From: Gemmatimonadaceae bacterium
GTDB taxonomy: Bacteria; Gemmatimonadota; Gemmatimonadetes; Gemmatimonadales; Gemmatimonadaceae
Direction of reading: 5' to 3'
Assembly (NCBI GenBank): GCA_025929535.1
Contig: JAICLZ010000021.1
Location: 1 to 61,097, forward strand
Length of the DNA: 61,097 bases
Of this stretch, positions 16,439-24,423 are shown piece by piece. How positions within the stretch are numbered: position 1 is the first letter of the stretch; each line of letters opens with the position of its first letter. The notes below the pieces were generated by a model that worked only from the letters and a program-made list of their open reading frames with translations, had not been told where the DNA came from and made no database searches. Position numbers and translations under genes: made by a program.

Positions 16439-18040
16439 ATGCGCGCATCGCGAGTGTTCGGCACCGTTTCGCTCCTCGTCGCCTTCATCGCTCCGCAGCT
16501 GCGCGCGCAGGCCGCGGCTCCCGACACCACCGTCATCCGCAAGCGCACGACGTACGAGGATCTGCAGATGTTCTCGCAGGTGCTCAATCAGATCCGCGTG
16601 AATCATCCGGATTCCGTGGACAGCCACGAGCTGCTCATGGCTGCGATCCAGGGGATGGTGCACGCGGCCGATCCGCACTCCTTCGTGATTCCGTTCGTGC
16701 GGCTGTCGCCGGCGCGCGAGGCGGCGTACAAGGCGGGCAAGCTGTTTCCGGTACCCGTCGAGTTCGAATACCGCAGCGGCGCGCCGATCGTCTCGGCCAT
16801 CGCCTCGGGCACCGCGGCCGCGCGCCAGGACATTCTTCCCGGCGACGAGCTCGTGGCGGTGGACGGAAAGCCCGTGGTCGCCGAGAGCGCCGATGAGCTG
16901 AACGTCATGCTCGCCGGAGACAAGGGCACGAGCACCACGCTGTCGCTCGAGCGGCTTCGCTCGGATGGGTCACTCGCGCGACTGGAGCGCAGCGTCAAGC
17001 GCGAGAAAGTCGAAGAGAGCTCCGCAGTGCCGGCAGTGTTCATGCTCGATCAGGCGGCGGGGACCGGGTACGTGCGGATCTCGAACTTCATGAGCGACAA
17101 GGTCGCCGACGATCTGCACGACGCCCTCGGCAAGCTCGAAGGCAAGGGAATGAAGCGACTCATCCTGGACCTGCGCGACAATGGCGGCGGAAGCGTGGCC
17201 GAGGCGGCGCACGTCGCGGGAGAGTTCCTGCCGAAGGGGGCGATCGTGTACACGGCGGAAGGGCGCAAGTCCGCGGAGACCGACACGGGGCGCGTGTCGC
17301 GCTCCTTCTGGAGGAGCGAGCGCAGATACCCGATCGTGCTGCTCGTGAATTCGGGAACGGCGAGCGCGTCGGAGCTGGTGGCGGGCGCGCTGCAGGATCA
17401 CGACCGGGCGCTCATCGTTGGCCACACGACGTTCGGCAAGTCGCTGCTGATGCGTGGATTCCCGATGGCGGACGGCTCGATCATCGAGCTCGTAGTCGGG
17501 CACGTGCGCACTCCCTGCGGACGCATCGTGCAGCGGCAGTATCATGGCGTGTCGCTCCACGATTACTACCGGCTCGCTGGAGCCGATCGCGATACGGCGA
17601 GCCGTCCCTCGTGCAAAACCGATGGCGGCCGCGTGGTGTACGGCGGTGGCGGCATCTATCCCGATCTTCGCCTGCCGGATGTGCCCGCGGCACCAAACTG
17701 GCTCGCCCGCGCGTCGGAGGACGACCTGCTGCTCAGGTGGACGGGTGGCTGGGTGACTGCAAACGCCGCCGCGCTCACGACTGTCGAGGCGCTGGCCGCG
17801 AATCCGACGCTGCCGCCTGCTGCGGCCACGGACTTCCGCGCCTTCGCGACGAAGAACGGTGTCGCGATTCCGACGGACAGTGCGACGGATGTGATGCTGC
17901 AGCGCGTGCTGGTGCGTACGGTGGCCGCAACGAAGTGGGGCGACGAAGGCTATTATCGCCTTGCGGCAGTCACGAGCAGCGAGGTGGAAGCTGCGCGCGG
18001 CGCCTTCGGCCGCGCGCAGTCGATTCTCGCCACGCGATGA
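16439..18040 (+). CDS. S41 family C-terminal-processing-type peptidase with PDZ domain
   Basis: The protein has 533 aa. A signal peptide (cleaved near LRAQA) is followed by a helical region, a PDZ domain (about residues 112-190; DILPGDELVAVDGKPV) and the S41 catalytic core. The Ser/Lys dyad fits the CtpA/Prc pattern: Ser309 in TASASELVAG and Lys334 in TTFGKS, 25 residues apart as in Prc. The strand LILDLRDNGGGS (241-252) is typical. An extra C-terminal region of about 150 residues includes GGGGIYPDLRLPD. It is likely a periplasmic protease, and the three upstream repeat proteins are candidate adaptors or substrates. It is convergent with the minus-strand cupredoxin gene. Confidence 0.9.
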   Translation: MRASRVFGTVSLLVAFIAPQLRAQAAAPDTTVIRKRTTYEDLQMFSQVLNQIRVNHPDSVDSHELLMAAIQGMVHAADPHSFVIPFVRLSPAREAAYKAGKLFPVPVEFEYRSGAPIVSAIASGTAAARQDILPGDELVAVDGKPVVAESADELNVMLAGDKGTSTTLSLERLRSDGSLARLERSVKREKVEESSAVPAVFMLDQAAGTGYVRISNFMSDKVADDLHDALGKLEGKGMKRLILDLRDNGGGSVAEAAHVAGEFLPKGAIVYTAEGRKSAETDTGRVSRSFWRSERRYPIVLLVNSGTASASELVAGALQDHDRALIVGHTTFGKSLLMRGFPMADGSIIELVVGHVRTPCGRIVQRQYHGVSLHDYYRLAGADRDTASRPSCKTDGGRVVYGGGGIYPDLRLPDVPAAPNWLARASEDDLLLRWTGGWVTANAAALTTVEALAANPTLPPAAATDFRAFATKNGVAIPTDSATDVMLQRVLVRTVAATKWGDEGYYRLAAVTSSEVEAARGAFGRAQSILATR

Positions 18041-18049
18041 GCGTTCCGG

Positions 18050-18916
18050 CTATTCGACGTGCACCTGCTTGACCATGCCGTGCGTGAAGTGCGGCTTGCC
18101 GTCCTTCGCATCCGGTAGAAAGCACACGAACGCGTAGTCGCCGGGTGTGAAGTCGGCGGTAACGAACGCCGTTGCACCCTTCGTCATGGCGGGCACGCCG
18201 CCGATCGGCTCGCCGGGCGGCGGACCCACCTGCTTCTCGACCCACGCCGGAAGATCCTCGGCCTTTTTCCCGGGCGCCAGCCGCGCGATCACCAACTCGT
18301 GTGACTGCGAGGCGGCGTTTTCGATCTTGATCGTATGCCTCCCCGCGGTGATCGGCTTGGAGGTGGTGAACGAATAGTTGTTGAGCGTCATGTCGATGTC
18401 CGCCACGGGAGCCGGCGTGGACGCATCCTTCGACGCAGTGACCGTGAGTGGCCGCACCATTCCCTTCGCGAAGTGCGGTACGCCATCGGCAGACGGGACG
18501 AAGCACATCAGCGCGTAGTTCCCCGGCTCGAGCATTTGAGTGGTCGTGGCCATTCCTCCCCCGGGATGCGGAGGGTTCACGCCGCCGTAATCCACGGCCC
18601 AACTCGGCATGGGTCCATTCGTCTTCATGGCCTGCTCGATGTCCGTGACGGACTTTCCATCGTTCAGCTTGACGAAGGCGACATGGTGCAGCTCCGAGCC
18701 GTTGTCGACGAGATGGATGGTCATCATGCCGGCTGGCACCTCATCGGGTGCGTCGAACTTGTAGTCCGTTGCGACGACCGTCATCTGGTGTGGCTTGGCA
18801 GCCGCGACGGCGGTTGTGGAGTCGGATGCGTTCGCGGATTTGGACGCATCCTTAGTGGCGCAGGCCGCGAGCAAGGCGACGAGCGGCAGAAGTGACCGCG
18901 AATCGAAAAGCGACAT
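18050..18916 (-). CDS. Lipoprotein with two tandem cupredoxin-like domains
   Basis: The protein has 288 aa with a lipobox LAAC (Cys19). It carries two repeats of one cupredoxin-like domain. Domain 1 (about residues 44-160) has His77/His78 (ELHHVAFVKL), Cys138 (YALMCFVP), His148 and Met153 (PHFAKGM). Domain 2 (about 172-287) has His206 (SHELVIARL), Cys265 (YAFVCFLP), His276 and Met281 (PHFTHGM). The His/Cys/His/Met set matches type-1 copper ligands, though the Cys-to-His spacing is longer than in plastocyanin. A periplasmic copper-binding or electron-transfer role is possible. The ATG at 18916 has GAGG seven bases upstream. It follows pheA on the same strand with a 31-base gap. Confidence 0.72.
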   Translation of the reverse strand: MSLFDSRSLLPLVALLAACATKDASKSANASDSTTAVAAAKPHQMTVVATDYKFDAPDEVPAGMMTIHLVDNGSELHHVAFVKLNDGKSVTDIEQAMKTNGPMPSWAVDYGGVNPPHPGGGMATTTQMLEPGNYALMCFVPSADGVPHFAKGMVRPLTVTASKDASTPAPVADIDMTLNNYSFTTSKPITAGRHTIKIENAASQSHELVIARLAPGKKAEDLPAWVEKQVGPPPGEPIGGVPAMTKGATAFVTADFTPGDYAFVCFLPDAKDGKPHFTHGMVKQVHVE

Positions 18917-18947
18917 TTGCAACCTCGAATTCGGTTTTGGGGTGCGG

Positions 18948-19808
18948 CTAATCTGCAACGTGCACCCGCTCTCGTCCAGCGAGCCAGCGGGAGTAGGTGC
19001 CCAGTACGCGGAGGGATTCGGTGGCGCCGCGAAGCTGATGGAGTGCGGTGGCGAGCGACGGATCGGCAGCGGGATGATCGAGCTCGAGAAAGAAGCGGTA
19101 GTGCCAGGGCTCTTCCGCAGGACGGGACTCGAGCTTGCTCATGTTGATCCCGTTGGCGGCGAGGGGCTCGAGCACCCGGAGCAGCGCGCCGGGAACGTTC
19201 GGCGTGGTGATGAGGAGCGCTGTTCTGGCCGGCACTCCGTGCTCGGGTACGTGCGGCGCTCGCGCCACCATCAGGAAGCGGGTCTGATTGTCGCTTCGAT
19301 CCTCGATGTTCGCCGCGAGAATCTCGAGATCGTAGCGCGCGGCGGCGCCACCCGCGGCGATCGCGGCCGAGCGCGGATCGCTCCGCTGCGCGACATCGCG
19401 CGCGGCGCCCGCGGTGTCGTACGCCGCACGCGCGGTGATCGCCGGATGCGAGCGCAGCCATCGCGTGCACTGGGCGAGCGCAACGGGATGGCTCTCGACA
19501 GTCGTGAGCGACGCGAGCGCCGCACCGGGCGGCGCGAGCACGCAGTGATGGATCTCCACGACCGTCTCCGCCGTCACGTGCAGCGATTCGCACGCGGTGA
19601 GGGCGTCGTAGCTGCCCACCACCGAGCCTGCGAGCGTATTCTCGATGGGCAGCATCCCCGCATCGGCATCGCCACTCTCCACCGCCTGCGCGACGTCGAT
19701 GAACTCGCGGCATGGAACCGGAATCGCGAGCGGATCGAGATTTCGAATGGCTTCCTCGCTGAACGCGCCCAGCTCTCCCTGGAAGGCGATGCGGGAAGGC
19801 GTGGTCAC
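18948..19808 (-). CDS. pheA: Prephenate dehydratase with ACT domain
   Basis: The protein has 286 aa and is monofunctional (no chorismate mutase domain). It converts prephenate to phenylpyruvate for Phe synthesis. The catalytic TRF motif is present (residues 176-178, in [10 protein letters not shown]). The C-terminal ACT domain has the Phe-binding motifs GALL (207-210) and ESRP (227-230), so feedback inhibition by Phe is expected. The GTG at 19808 overlaps the stop of the upstream DAHP synthase gene (GTGA), giving translational coupling. The pair lies downstream of the attenuator at 20889-21049, so Phe supply is controlled both at transcription and at the enzyme. Confidence 0.95.
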   Translation of the reverse strand: MTTPSRIAFQGELGAFSEEAIRNLDPLAIPVPCREFIDVAQAVESGDADAGMLPIENTLAGSVVGSYDALTACESLHVTAETVVEIHHCVLAPPGAALASLTTVESHPVALAQCTRWLRSHPAITARAAYDTAGAARDVAQRSDPRSAAIAAGGAAARYDLEILAANIEDRSDNQTRFLMVARAPHVPEHGVPARTALLITTPNVPGALLRVLEPLAANGINMSKLESRPAEEPWHYRFFLELDHPAADPSLATALHQLRGATESLRVLGTYSRWLAGRERVHVAD

Positions 19809-20875
19809 GCGCGCTCGTGCGACGGCGCATGCGCTGACTGATGCGCCTGCTGGTGCATCGTGCGCCCCGCAGCTTCCGCGAACGGAGCCAGACGCGACAT
19901 CACATCGGCGAAGGCGGGGAAGTCGAGCGACTGGTCGCCGTCGGAGCGCGCGTCTTCCGGACGCGGGTGCACCTCGACGATCAGGCCGTCCGCGCCCGCG
20001 GCGATGGCCGCGAACGCGAGCGGCGCAACGAGCGCCGCGCGCCCTCCCGCATGGCTGGGATCCACGATCACCGGCAGATGCGTCTCTTCCTTGAGCACCG
20101 GGATGGCTGCGACATCGAGCGTGTTGCGCGTGGCCGTCTCGAAGGTGCGGATGCCGCGCTCGCACAGCACCACATCCTGATTGCCGCTCGCCATGACGTA
20201 CTCCGCCGCCATGAGCAGCTCCTTGATCGTTGCGGAGAGTCCGCGCTTGAGCAGCACCGGCTTCTTCGTCCGTCCTACCTCGGCCAGCAGCGCGAAGTTC
20301 TGCATGTTGCGCGCGCCGATCTGCAGCATGTCGGCATAGCGGCACACCGTGTCGACCTGGCGGGTGTCCATCACCTCGGTGACGATCGGAAGCCCCGTCT
20401 CCGCACGCGTGGCGGCGAGGAGCTCGAGCGCGGCCTCGCCCATCCCCTGAAAAGCGTATGGCGACGTGCGCGGCTTGTATGCGCCGCCGCGCAGAAGCGT
20501 CGCGCCGGCGTCCTTCACTGCGACCGCGGTGTCGAGGAGCATCTCGCTTCCTTCCACGGAGCAGGGACCGGCGATCACCTGAATGGTGCGGCCGCCGAAG
20601 GCGACGCCCGGTGCGACGCGCACGATCGTGGGCTCGTCCGGGTGGCCGAACTCGCGCGACGCGAGCTTGTAGGGGCGAAGAATCGGCGTGAAGCTCTCCA
20701 CGCCGGGGAGCGCGAGCAGCGGGACTTCCGCCATCGCATTGTCTTCGCCCACGCAGGCGATCACCACGCGGTGGGAGCCGCGGGTGATGTGCGTCTTGAG
20801 TCCGAGCGACTCGACGCGCTGTCGAATGTTGTCGAGCTCGGATTCGGAGACGTTCGACTTGGTCACGATGATCAT
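19805..20875 (-). CDS. aroF: 3-deoxy-7-phosphoheptulonate (DAHP) synthase with ferredoxin-like regulatory domain
   Basis: This is the first enzyme of the shikimate pathway, condensing phosphoenolpyruvate and erythrose 4-phosphate. The protein has 356 aa. An N-terminal ferredoxin-like domain (about residues 1-70, [17 protein letters not shown]) as in the type-I-beta enzyme of Thermotoga, where it mediates feedback by aromatic amino acids, is followed by the catalytic barrel. That barrel has [28 protein letters not shown] and the metal-binding DPSHAGG. The ATG at 20875 has GAGG nine bases upstream. It is the first structural gene after the attenuator and is coupled to pheA. Confidence 0.95.
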   Translation of the reverse strand: MIIVTKSNVSESELDNIRQRVESLGLKTHITRGSHRVVIACVGEDNAMAEVPLLALPGVESFTPILRPYKLASREFGHPDEPTIVRVAPGVAFGGRTIQVIAGPCSVEGSEMLLDTAVAVKDAGATLLRGGAYKPRTSPYAFQGMGEAALELLAATRAETGLPIVTEVMDTRQVDTVCRYADMLQIGARNMQNFALLAEVGRTKKPVLLKRGLSATIKELLMAAEYVMASGNQDVVLCERGIRTFETATRNTLDVAAIPVLKEETHLPVIVDPSHAGGRAALVAPLAFAAIAAGADGLIVEVHPRPEDARSDGDQSLDFPAFADVMSRLAPFAEAAGRTMHQQAHQSAHAPSHERA

Positions 20876-20887
20876 TGCAGGGGCCTC

Positions 20888-20921
20888 AAAACAAGAAGGC
20901 TCCCGGATTTCTCCGGGAGCC
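20888..20921 (-). terminator. Attenuator terminator upstream of the DAHP synthase gene
   Basis: On the minus strand, a perfect 10-bp stem (GGCTCCCGGA / TCCGGGAGCC) with a GAAA loop is followed by the T-rich tract TTCTTGTTTTG, ending about a dozen bases before the DAHP synthase start. It competes with an antiterminator formed with the arm at 20970-20979. Confidence 0.88.
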
Positions 20922-20965
20922 GAGGTGACGCACCGCCTGGTCGCTGAACGACCGCTGGGTACGAG

Positions 20966-21037
20966 CTACCGGCTCCCGGGGGGATATCCCCAGAAGCTGG
21001 TAAAGTAGGCCAGGTAGCTCGTGGCGTGCGTGGTCAT
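20966..21037 (-). CDS. Aromatic-rich attenuation leader peptide
   Basis: The peptide has 23 aa: MTTHATSY, then LAYFTSFWGY, then PPGSR and stop. It contains three Tyr, two Phe and one Trp within residues 8-18. The stop codon lies just after attenuator arm A on the transcript. It starts at the ATG at 21037, six bases after a CACATT hexamer, and has no Shine-Dalgarno sequence. This is the classic composition and position of a Phe/Tyr/Trp-sensing leader (compare PheL and TrpL). The codon mix suggests it senses general aromatic starvation rather than Phe alone. Confidence 0.85.
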   Translation of the reverse strand: MTTHATSYLAYFTSFWGYPPGSR

Positions 21038-21043
21038 GCGCGC

Positions 21044-21049
21044 AATGTG
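21044..21049 (-). promoter_or_regulatory. -10-like hexamer of the attenuator transcript
   Basis: CACATT on the minus strand is followed by six bases (GCGCGC) and the leader peptide ATG at 21037. It is a one-base variant of the TACATT/TATATT elements found at the same distance before ddl, holA and the TonB-C lipoprotein gene. Confidence 0.33.
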
Positions 21050-21108
21050 CGATGGCTGCTCAAAACGCGCAAGAGTGCGGCACGCAGCCGCACGTTGCCG
21101 AGCACCGC

Positions 21109-21591
21109 TCACTGCGTTGGCGGAGCGAGATTCCCGCAGGCGATGACGGTGCCCATGTTCGTGGGCGATGCGCGCACCTCGAGCGAATAGTCGCCGCTCG
21201 TCGGGAATGGAGCGGAGAGATTGGCGCTGGTCTGTGCGGTGCCGTCCTTGTCGACCTTCAGATTCGGATACGCAGACGCATCGCCGAACACCGGGTTGTC
21301 CGCACCGCAGAGCCCCGTGCGAATGGACCACGGATGCACGCCGCCCGGCGTGGCGTTCGAGATGTGAATCACGGCCTTCGAGCCGCCCGGATCGCGTGCG
21401 AGGTAGCCGGTGCCGTGTACCTGGACCGCGCCCTGGAGTCCGGACGGCGTTGCGAGAGATGCGTTCCAGCGCTCGCCGACGGGAATGTCCTGAACCGTGA
21501 TCTTGTTCGCAGGTTTGTGAAAAGGATTGCAGGCAGCGGCGGCGACAATGACTGCGCTTGCGGCCAGGGAAAAAACGCTGTGACGGTGCAT
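21109..21591 (-). CDS. Small lipoprotein with superoxide-dismutase-like (CHRD/SodC-like) features
   Basis: The protein has 160 aa. The signal ends at AAAC, a lipobox. The rest looks like a beta-sandwich. GGVHPWSIRTGLCG and a C-terminal IACGNL recall the disulfide cysteines and the IACGVI ending of Cu/Zn superoxide dismutase and of CHRD domains. The metal-binding histidines of SodC are not present, so enzymatic activity is doubtful. The ATG at 21591 is chosen from the signal peptide and has GAGG upstream (CGAGGCACCAATG). Its stop is 72 bases before the attenuator leader, so it is probably a separate unit. The assignment rests on short motifs only. Confidence 0.5.
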   Translation of the reverse strand: MHRHSVFSLAASAVIVAAAACNPFHKPANKITVQDIPVGERWNASLATPSGLQGAVQVHGTGYLARDPGGSKAVIHISNATPGGVHPWSIRTGLCGADNPVFGDASAYPNLKVDKDGTAQTSANLSAPFPTSGDYSLEVRASPTNMGTVIACGNLAPPTQ

Positions 21592-21681
21592 TGGTGCCTC
21601 GAGGGGGATGTTGTTACTTCGAGACAATGCAATACGCGTGCTCCACAGCAATGCCTGAAACGTCCAGCGGCGTGATAGCCG

Positions 21682-21996
21682 CTAGCCGTCGCTGGGCTCC
21701 GTCCCTGCAAGTGATCCGAGCGCCGACGCCAATGCCTCACGATTCAGCGTCCAGTAGGAGGTCTGGCCCTCCTTGCGCTTGTTCACCAATCCGGCCTCGA
21801 CCAGAACGCTCGAGTGATGGCAGAGCAGCGCGAGGCTCACGCCGACATGCTCCGCGATCTCGGTTCCGGTGATCTCCTCACTCTGAGCGCGCAGCAGCTC
21901 GATGATGCGGACGCGAGTGGGATCTCCGATGGCCTTGAAGACCAGGGCCCGCTCTTCAACGGAGGAAGCTGTCGTCTCGTTCAGTCGATTGGACAT
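21682..21996 (-). CDS. ArsR-family winged-helix transcriptional regulator
   Basis: The protein has 104 aa. It has the ArsR/SmtB fold: FKAIGDPTRVRIIELL (residues 20-35), a recognition helix region with AEHVGVSLALLCHHSSVLVEAG and a wing NKRKEGQTSYWTL. It has only one cysteine (in LLCHH), so the classical two-cysteine arsenic site is absent. The cue may be non-metal or rely on His. It lies downstream of the P450 gene on the same strand and may share its transcript or regulate it; neither can be shown here. Confidence 0.85.
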   Translation of the reverse strand: MSNRLNETTASSVEERALVFKAIGDPTRVRIIELLRAQSEEITGTEIAEHVGVSLALLCHHSSVLVEAGLVNKRKEGQTSYWTLNREALASALGSLAGTEPSDG

Positions 21997-22103
21997 GGGT
22001 GAAGCTTGGTGCCGAACCCCGGCGCCATCAAGTACTTGTATAGTTATAAAAGTCTGTAACCAGCCACTCGAGTGCCGAGGACAAACGCTTCAGGATCCCA
22101 ATC

Positions 22104-23498
22104 TCAGCTTGTGCCAGCCGTCGCGCCGCGCCGTGCGATGAGTCGCATGGCGAGCCCATCGCGGGGCCGCAGCGTGACGAGCGGCTGCGGGGCCGGCGGT
22201 GTGGCCCCCTCGTAGCGCAAGCGCCATCGCTGCGCGATGGTCGCGAGCACGAGCATCCCCTCCATCCACGCGAAGTGCTCACCGATGCAAATCCGCGTGC
22301 CCGCGCCGAACGGGAAGTACGCGAACTTCGGGCGGTCCGCCGCCGGCTCCGTCCAGCGCTCGGGACGAAAACGCTCGGGATCGCGCCACCAGCGCGGATC
22401 CCGGTGAACGAGGTACTGGCACGCGAGCACGACGGTTCCCTTGGCGATCGTGTAGCCGCCGATCTCGACGTCTTCGATGGCGCGCCGCTCCACGGCCCAC
22501 GCTGGCGGGAAAAGGCGCATCGACTCTGCGAGCACCTGTCTCGTGTACGCGAGCGCCGGCAAGTCCGCCGCCGTCGGGAGCTGACCGCCAAGCACCCGGT
22601 CGAGCTCTGCGTGCAGTGTGGCCTCGACTTCCGGATGCTGGGACAGGAGATACCATGTCCACGTCAGTGCGTTGGCAGTGGTCTCGTGCGCGGCGAGCAT
22701 CAGTGTGATCAGCTCATCGCGGAGCTGCCGGTCGCTCATTCCCGTCCGATCGCCTTCCTCGTCGCGCGCATTGATGAGCATCGACAGCAGGTCTCCGCGA
22801 TCGCGACCCTCCGTTCGGCGCTCCTGAATGAGCCGGTGGATGAGCGCATCCATGCGACGTCGTGCACGATGGAGCTCGCGCACCCACGGAATCGGCGCGA
22901 ACTCGAACAGCATCCCCATCGGCAGAATGGCGCGATTGAACATGCGCAGCGACAGCTCGAGCGCCTCGGCGACATCGTGCGCATCGCCCTCCACGTCCGC
23001 GTCGAACAGCGTGCGGCCAGCGATGGCGAGCGTCACGCGCATCATCTGCTCGTGCACGTCGAGCAGCTCGTTCGCGTTCCAGCTCCGCTGCTGCCGGTCG
23101 GCGAGCTCGGTCATCGAGGCGCCATATCCGGTGAGCCGGTCGCGGTGAAACGCGGGCTGGATGAGGCGCCGCTGCCGGAGATGCTGCTCTCCCTCGCTCG
23201 TGAGCAGTCCTTCACCGAGCAATACCTTGGTGACCTCGAGTGCGCGTCCCTTGACGAACGAGCGCTGCCTGGTCACGAGCATCGTCTGGATGTCGTCGGG
23301 ATGCGACAGCAGGGCGACTGGCTGCGGCCCGATGATGATCTGGGTGACATCACCACTCTTTGCCATGCCACCGAACAGCGCGAGCTTGTCCGTGGCGAGC
23401 GTGACGAGAAACTGCCCCGGGTAGCGGGACTTCGGACCGGGTGGCCGCGCGGGATGACGGCGAAAGAGACGCATTCCCAGCGAAAGCGAGTCGGACAT
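22104..23498 (-). CDS. Cytochrome P450
   Basis: The protein has 464 aa and is soluble with no signal peptide. It resembles bacterial class CYP102/CYP4-like fatty-acid or terpenoid hydroxylases. Diagnostic motifs are the I-helix oxygen-activation site [13 protein letters not shown], the K-helix ExxR (ESMR), FRPERW, and the heme loop [12 protein letters not shown] with axial Cys404. The N-terminal [17 protein letters not shown] proline hinge is typical. No ferredoxin or reductase gene is adjacent, so redox partners are unknown. The ATG at 23498 is the first Met before the hinge; the longer frame upstream looks non-coding. The substrate cannot be told from sequence. Confidence 0.93.
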   Translation of the reverse strand: MSDSLSLGMRLFRRHPARPPGPKSRYPGQFLVTLATDKLALFGGMAKSGDVTQIIIGPQPVALLSHPDDIQTMLVTRQRSFVKGRALEVTKVLLGEGLLTSEGEQHLRQRRLIQPAFHRDRLTGYGASMTELADRQQRSWNANELLDVHEQMMRVTLAIAGRTLFDADVEGDAHDVAEALELSLRMFNRAILPMGMLFEFAPIPWVRELHRARRRMDALIHRLIQERRTEGRDRGDLLSMLINARDEEGDRTGMSDRQLRDELITLMLAAHETTANALTWTWYLLSQHPEVEATLHAELDRVLGGQLPTAADLPALAYTRQVLAESMRLFPPAWAVERRAIEDVEIGGYTIAKGTVVLACQYLVHRDPRWWRDPERFRPERWTEPAADRPKFAYFPFGAGTRICIGEHFAWMEGMLVLATIAQRWRLRYEGATPPAPQPLVTLRPRDGLAMRLIARRGATAGTS

Positions 23499-23813
23499 CG
23501 TTGAGGACCGTACTATGAGATGGCAGGGCGCCCGAGCGCGGTGGGCCGGCACTCCTTTAGACAACACGCCGGCCGCCAACCCCTACGTTCGTGCGGCCGT
23601 CCCGCTGTTCAAAGGGGAAATTGCATCCGACATCACGGCCCGGCCGCTCCCCCCCTGTAACTTTTGCGCGAAATTCCGGCGGCGAATAGGGGAGCTTCGA
23701 CCTTCGCCGGTAGTACACACGCCGGTTCGTTGCGCCTTTCGTGCGCGCGAGCTTCGATCCATGTCACGCTGCGCAGCCAACCGGCGGCCTCCGGCGCCTA
23801 CCTCGTGTCTCGA
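23499..23813. other. Divergent intergenic region between P450 and ECF sigma genes
   Basis: I see no gene in this stretch. It must carry the P450 promoter (minus) and the sigma factor promoter (plus). The only motif noticed is the ECF-like element at 23656-23688. Confidence 0.6.
23656..23688 (+). promoter_or_regulatory. Possible ECF-type promoter of the sigma factor gene
   Basis: TGTAACTTTT (23656-23665) resembles the AAC-containing -35 element of ECF promoters. CGAATA (23683-23688) lies 17 bases further on. If real, it would allow autoregulation. This is weak, single-site evidence. Confidence 0.3.
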
Positions 23814-24380
23814 ATGACTCTCCCCATCGTCGCGGAGCTGGACAGAGGTCTCGTGGCGCGCATCCGCGCCGGCGAGGAGCAGGCCTTCGCGCAGCTCTTC
23901 GCTCGCTACTATCGGGAGCTGTGCGTCTACGCATCGCGCATCGATCGTGCCGGCGGGTCGGGTGAAGAGATCGTGCAGGAGGTGTTCTTCCGCATCTGGA
24001 TGCATCGCGAGCGCCTTCTGCTCACGGAGTCGCTCACCGGCTACCTCTACGCCGTCACGCGCAACGTGTCCCTCAACCGTCTCGCGCGCTCGCAAACAGA
24101 GGACCGCTGGCGCGCCGAGGCGCAGATCGATGCGCTCGAGCCCCTCGGCGAGTCAGGAAGCGCGGACGCCGCCATTCGCGAGACCGAGATGGCGATCGCC
24201 ATCGATCGCGCGATCGGGAAGCTTCCGCCGCGCTGCCGCGAGGCGTTCCTGCTCCGGCGCCAGCGCCACCTGAGCTACGCCGAGATCGCGCAGACCATGC
24301 AGACCTCACCGAAGACGGTCGAGATTCAAATAGGCAAGGCGCTCCGACTGCTGCGCGCGGCGCTCGCGGAGTGGCTGTGA
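23814..24380 (+). CDS. ECF RNA polymerase sigma factor (FecI-like)
   Basis: The protein has 188 aa. Region 2 contains FAQLFARYYRELCVYASR and a VQEVFFRIWMHRERL segment for core and -10 recognition. Region 4 has LPPRCREAFLLRRQRHLSYAEIAQ and the helix-turn-helix SPKTVEIQIGKALRLLR. It belongs with the FecI/RpoE-like sigma factors that pair with FecR anti-sigma proteins and STN-domain outer-membrane receptors. All three components follow in order here. I chose the ATG at 23814; the longer frame upstream is not sigma-like. It probably transcribes the SusC-M16 block, possibly also itself. Confidence 0.92.
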   Translation: MTLPIVAELDRGLVARIRAGEEQAFAQLFARYYRELCVYASRIDRAGGSGEEIVQEVFFRIWMHRERLLLTESLTGYLYAVTRNVSLNRLARSQTEDRWRAEAQIDALEPLGESGSADAAIRETEMAIAIDRAIGKLPPRCREAFLLRRQRHLSYAEIAQTMQTSPKTVEIQIGKALRLLRAALAEWL

Positions 24381-24423
24381 GTTCGCACGTAGGGGTGAGC
24401 CTTCCGGCGCCGGTATCTACCGC

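Larger units (their letters stand above)
20889..21049 (-). promoter_or_regulatory. Ribosome-mediated attenuator for the aroF-pheA operon
   Basis: Three arms are visible on the minus strand. Arm A (20979-20970, CCGGGAGCCG) covers the last codons of the leader peptide. Arm B (20922-20913, CGGCTCCCGG) is fully complementary to A. Arm C (20907-20898) pairs with B to make the terminator. If the ribosome stalls at the aromatic codons, A stays free and A:B forms, so transcription continues. If the ribosome reaches the stop codon it covers A, B:C forms, and transcription stops. A small hairpin (GGGGATATCCCC) lies just before A. Confidence 0.85.
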
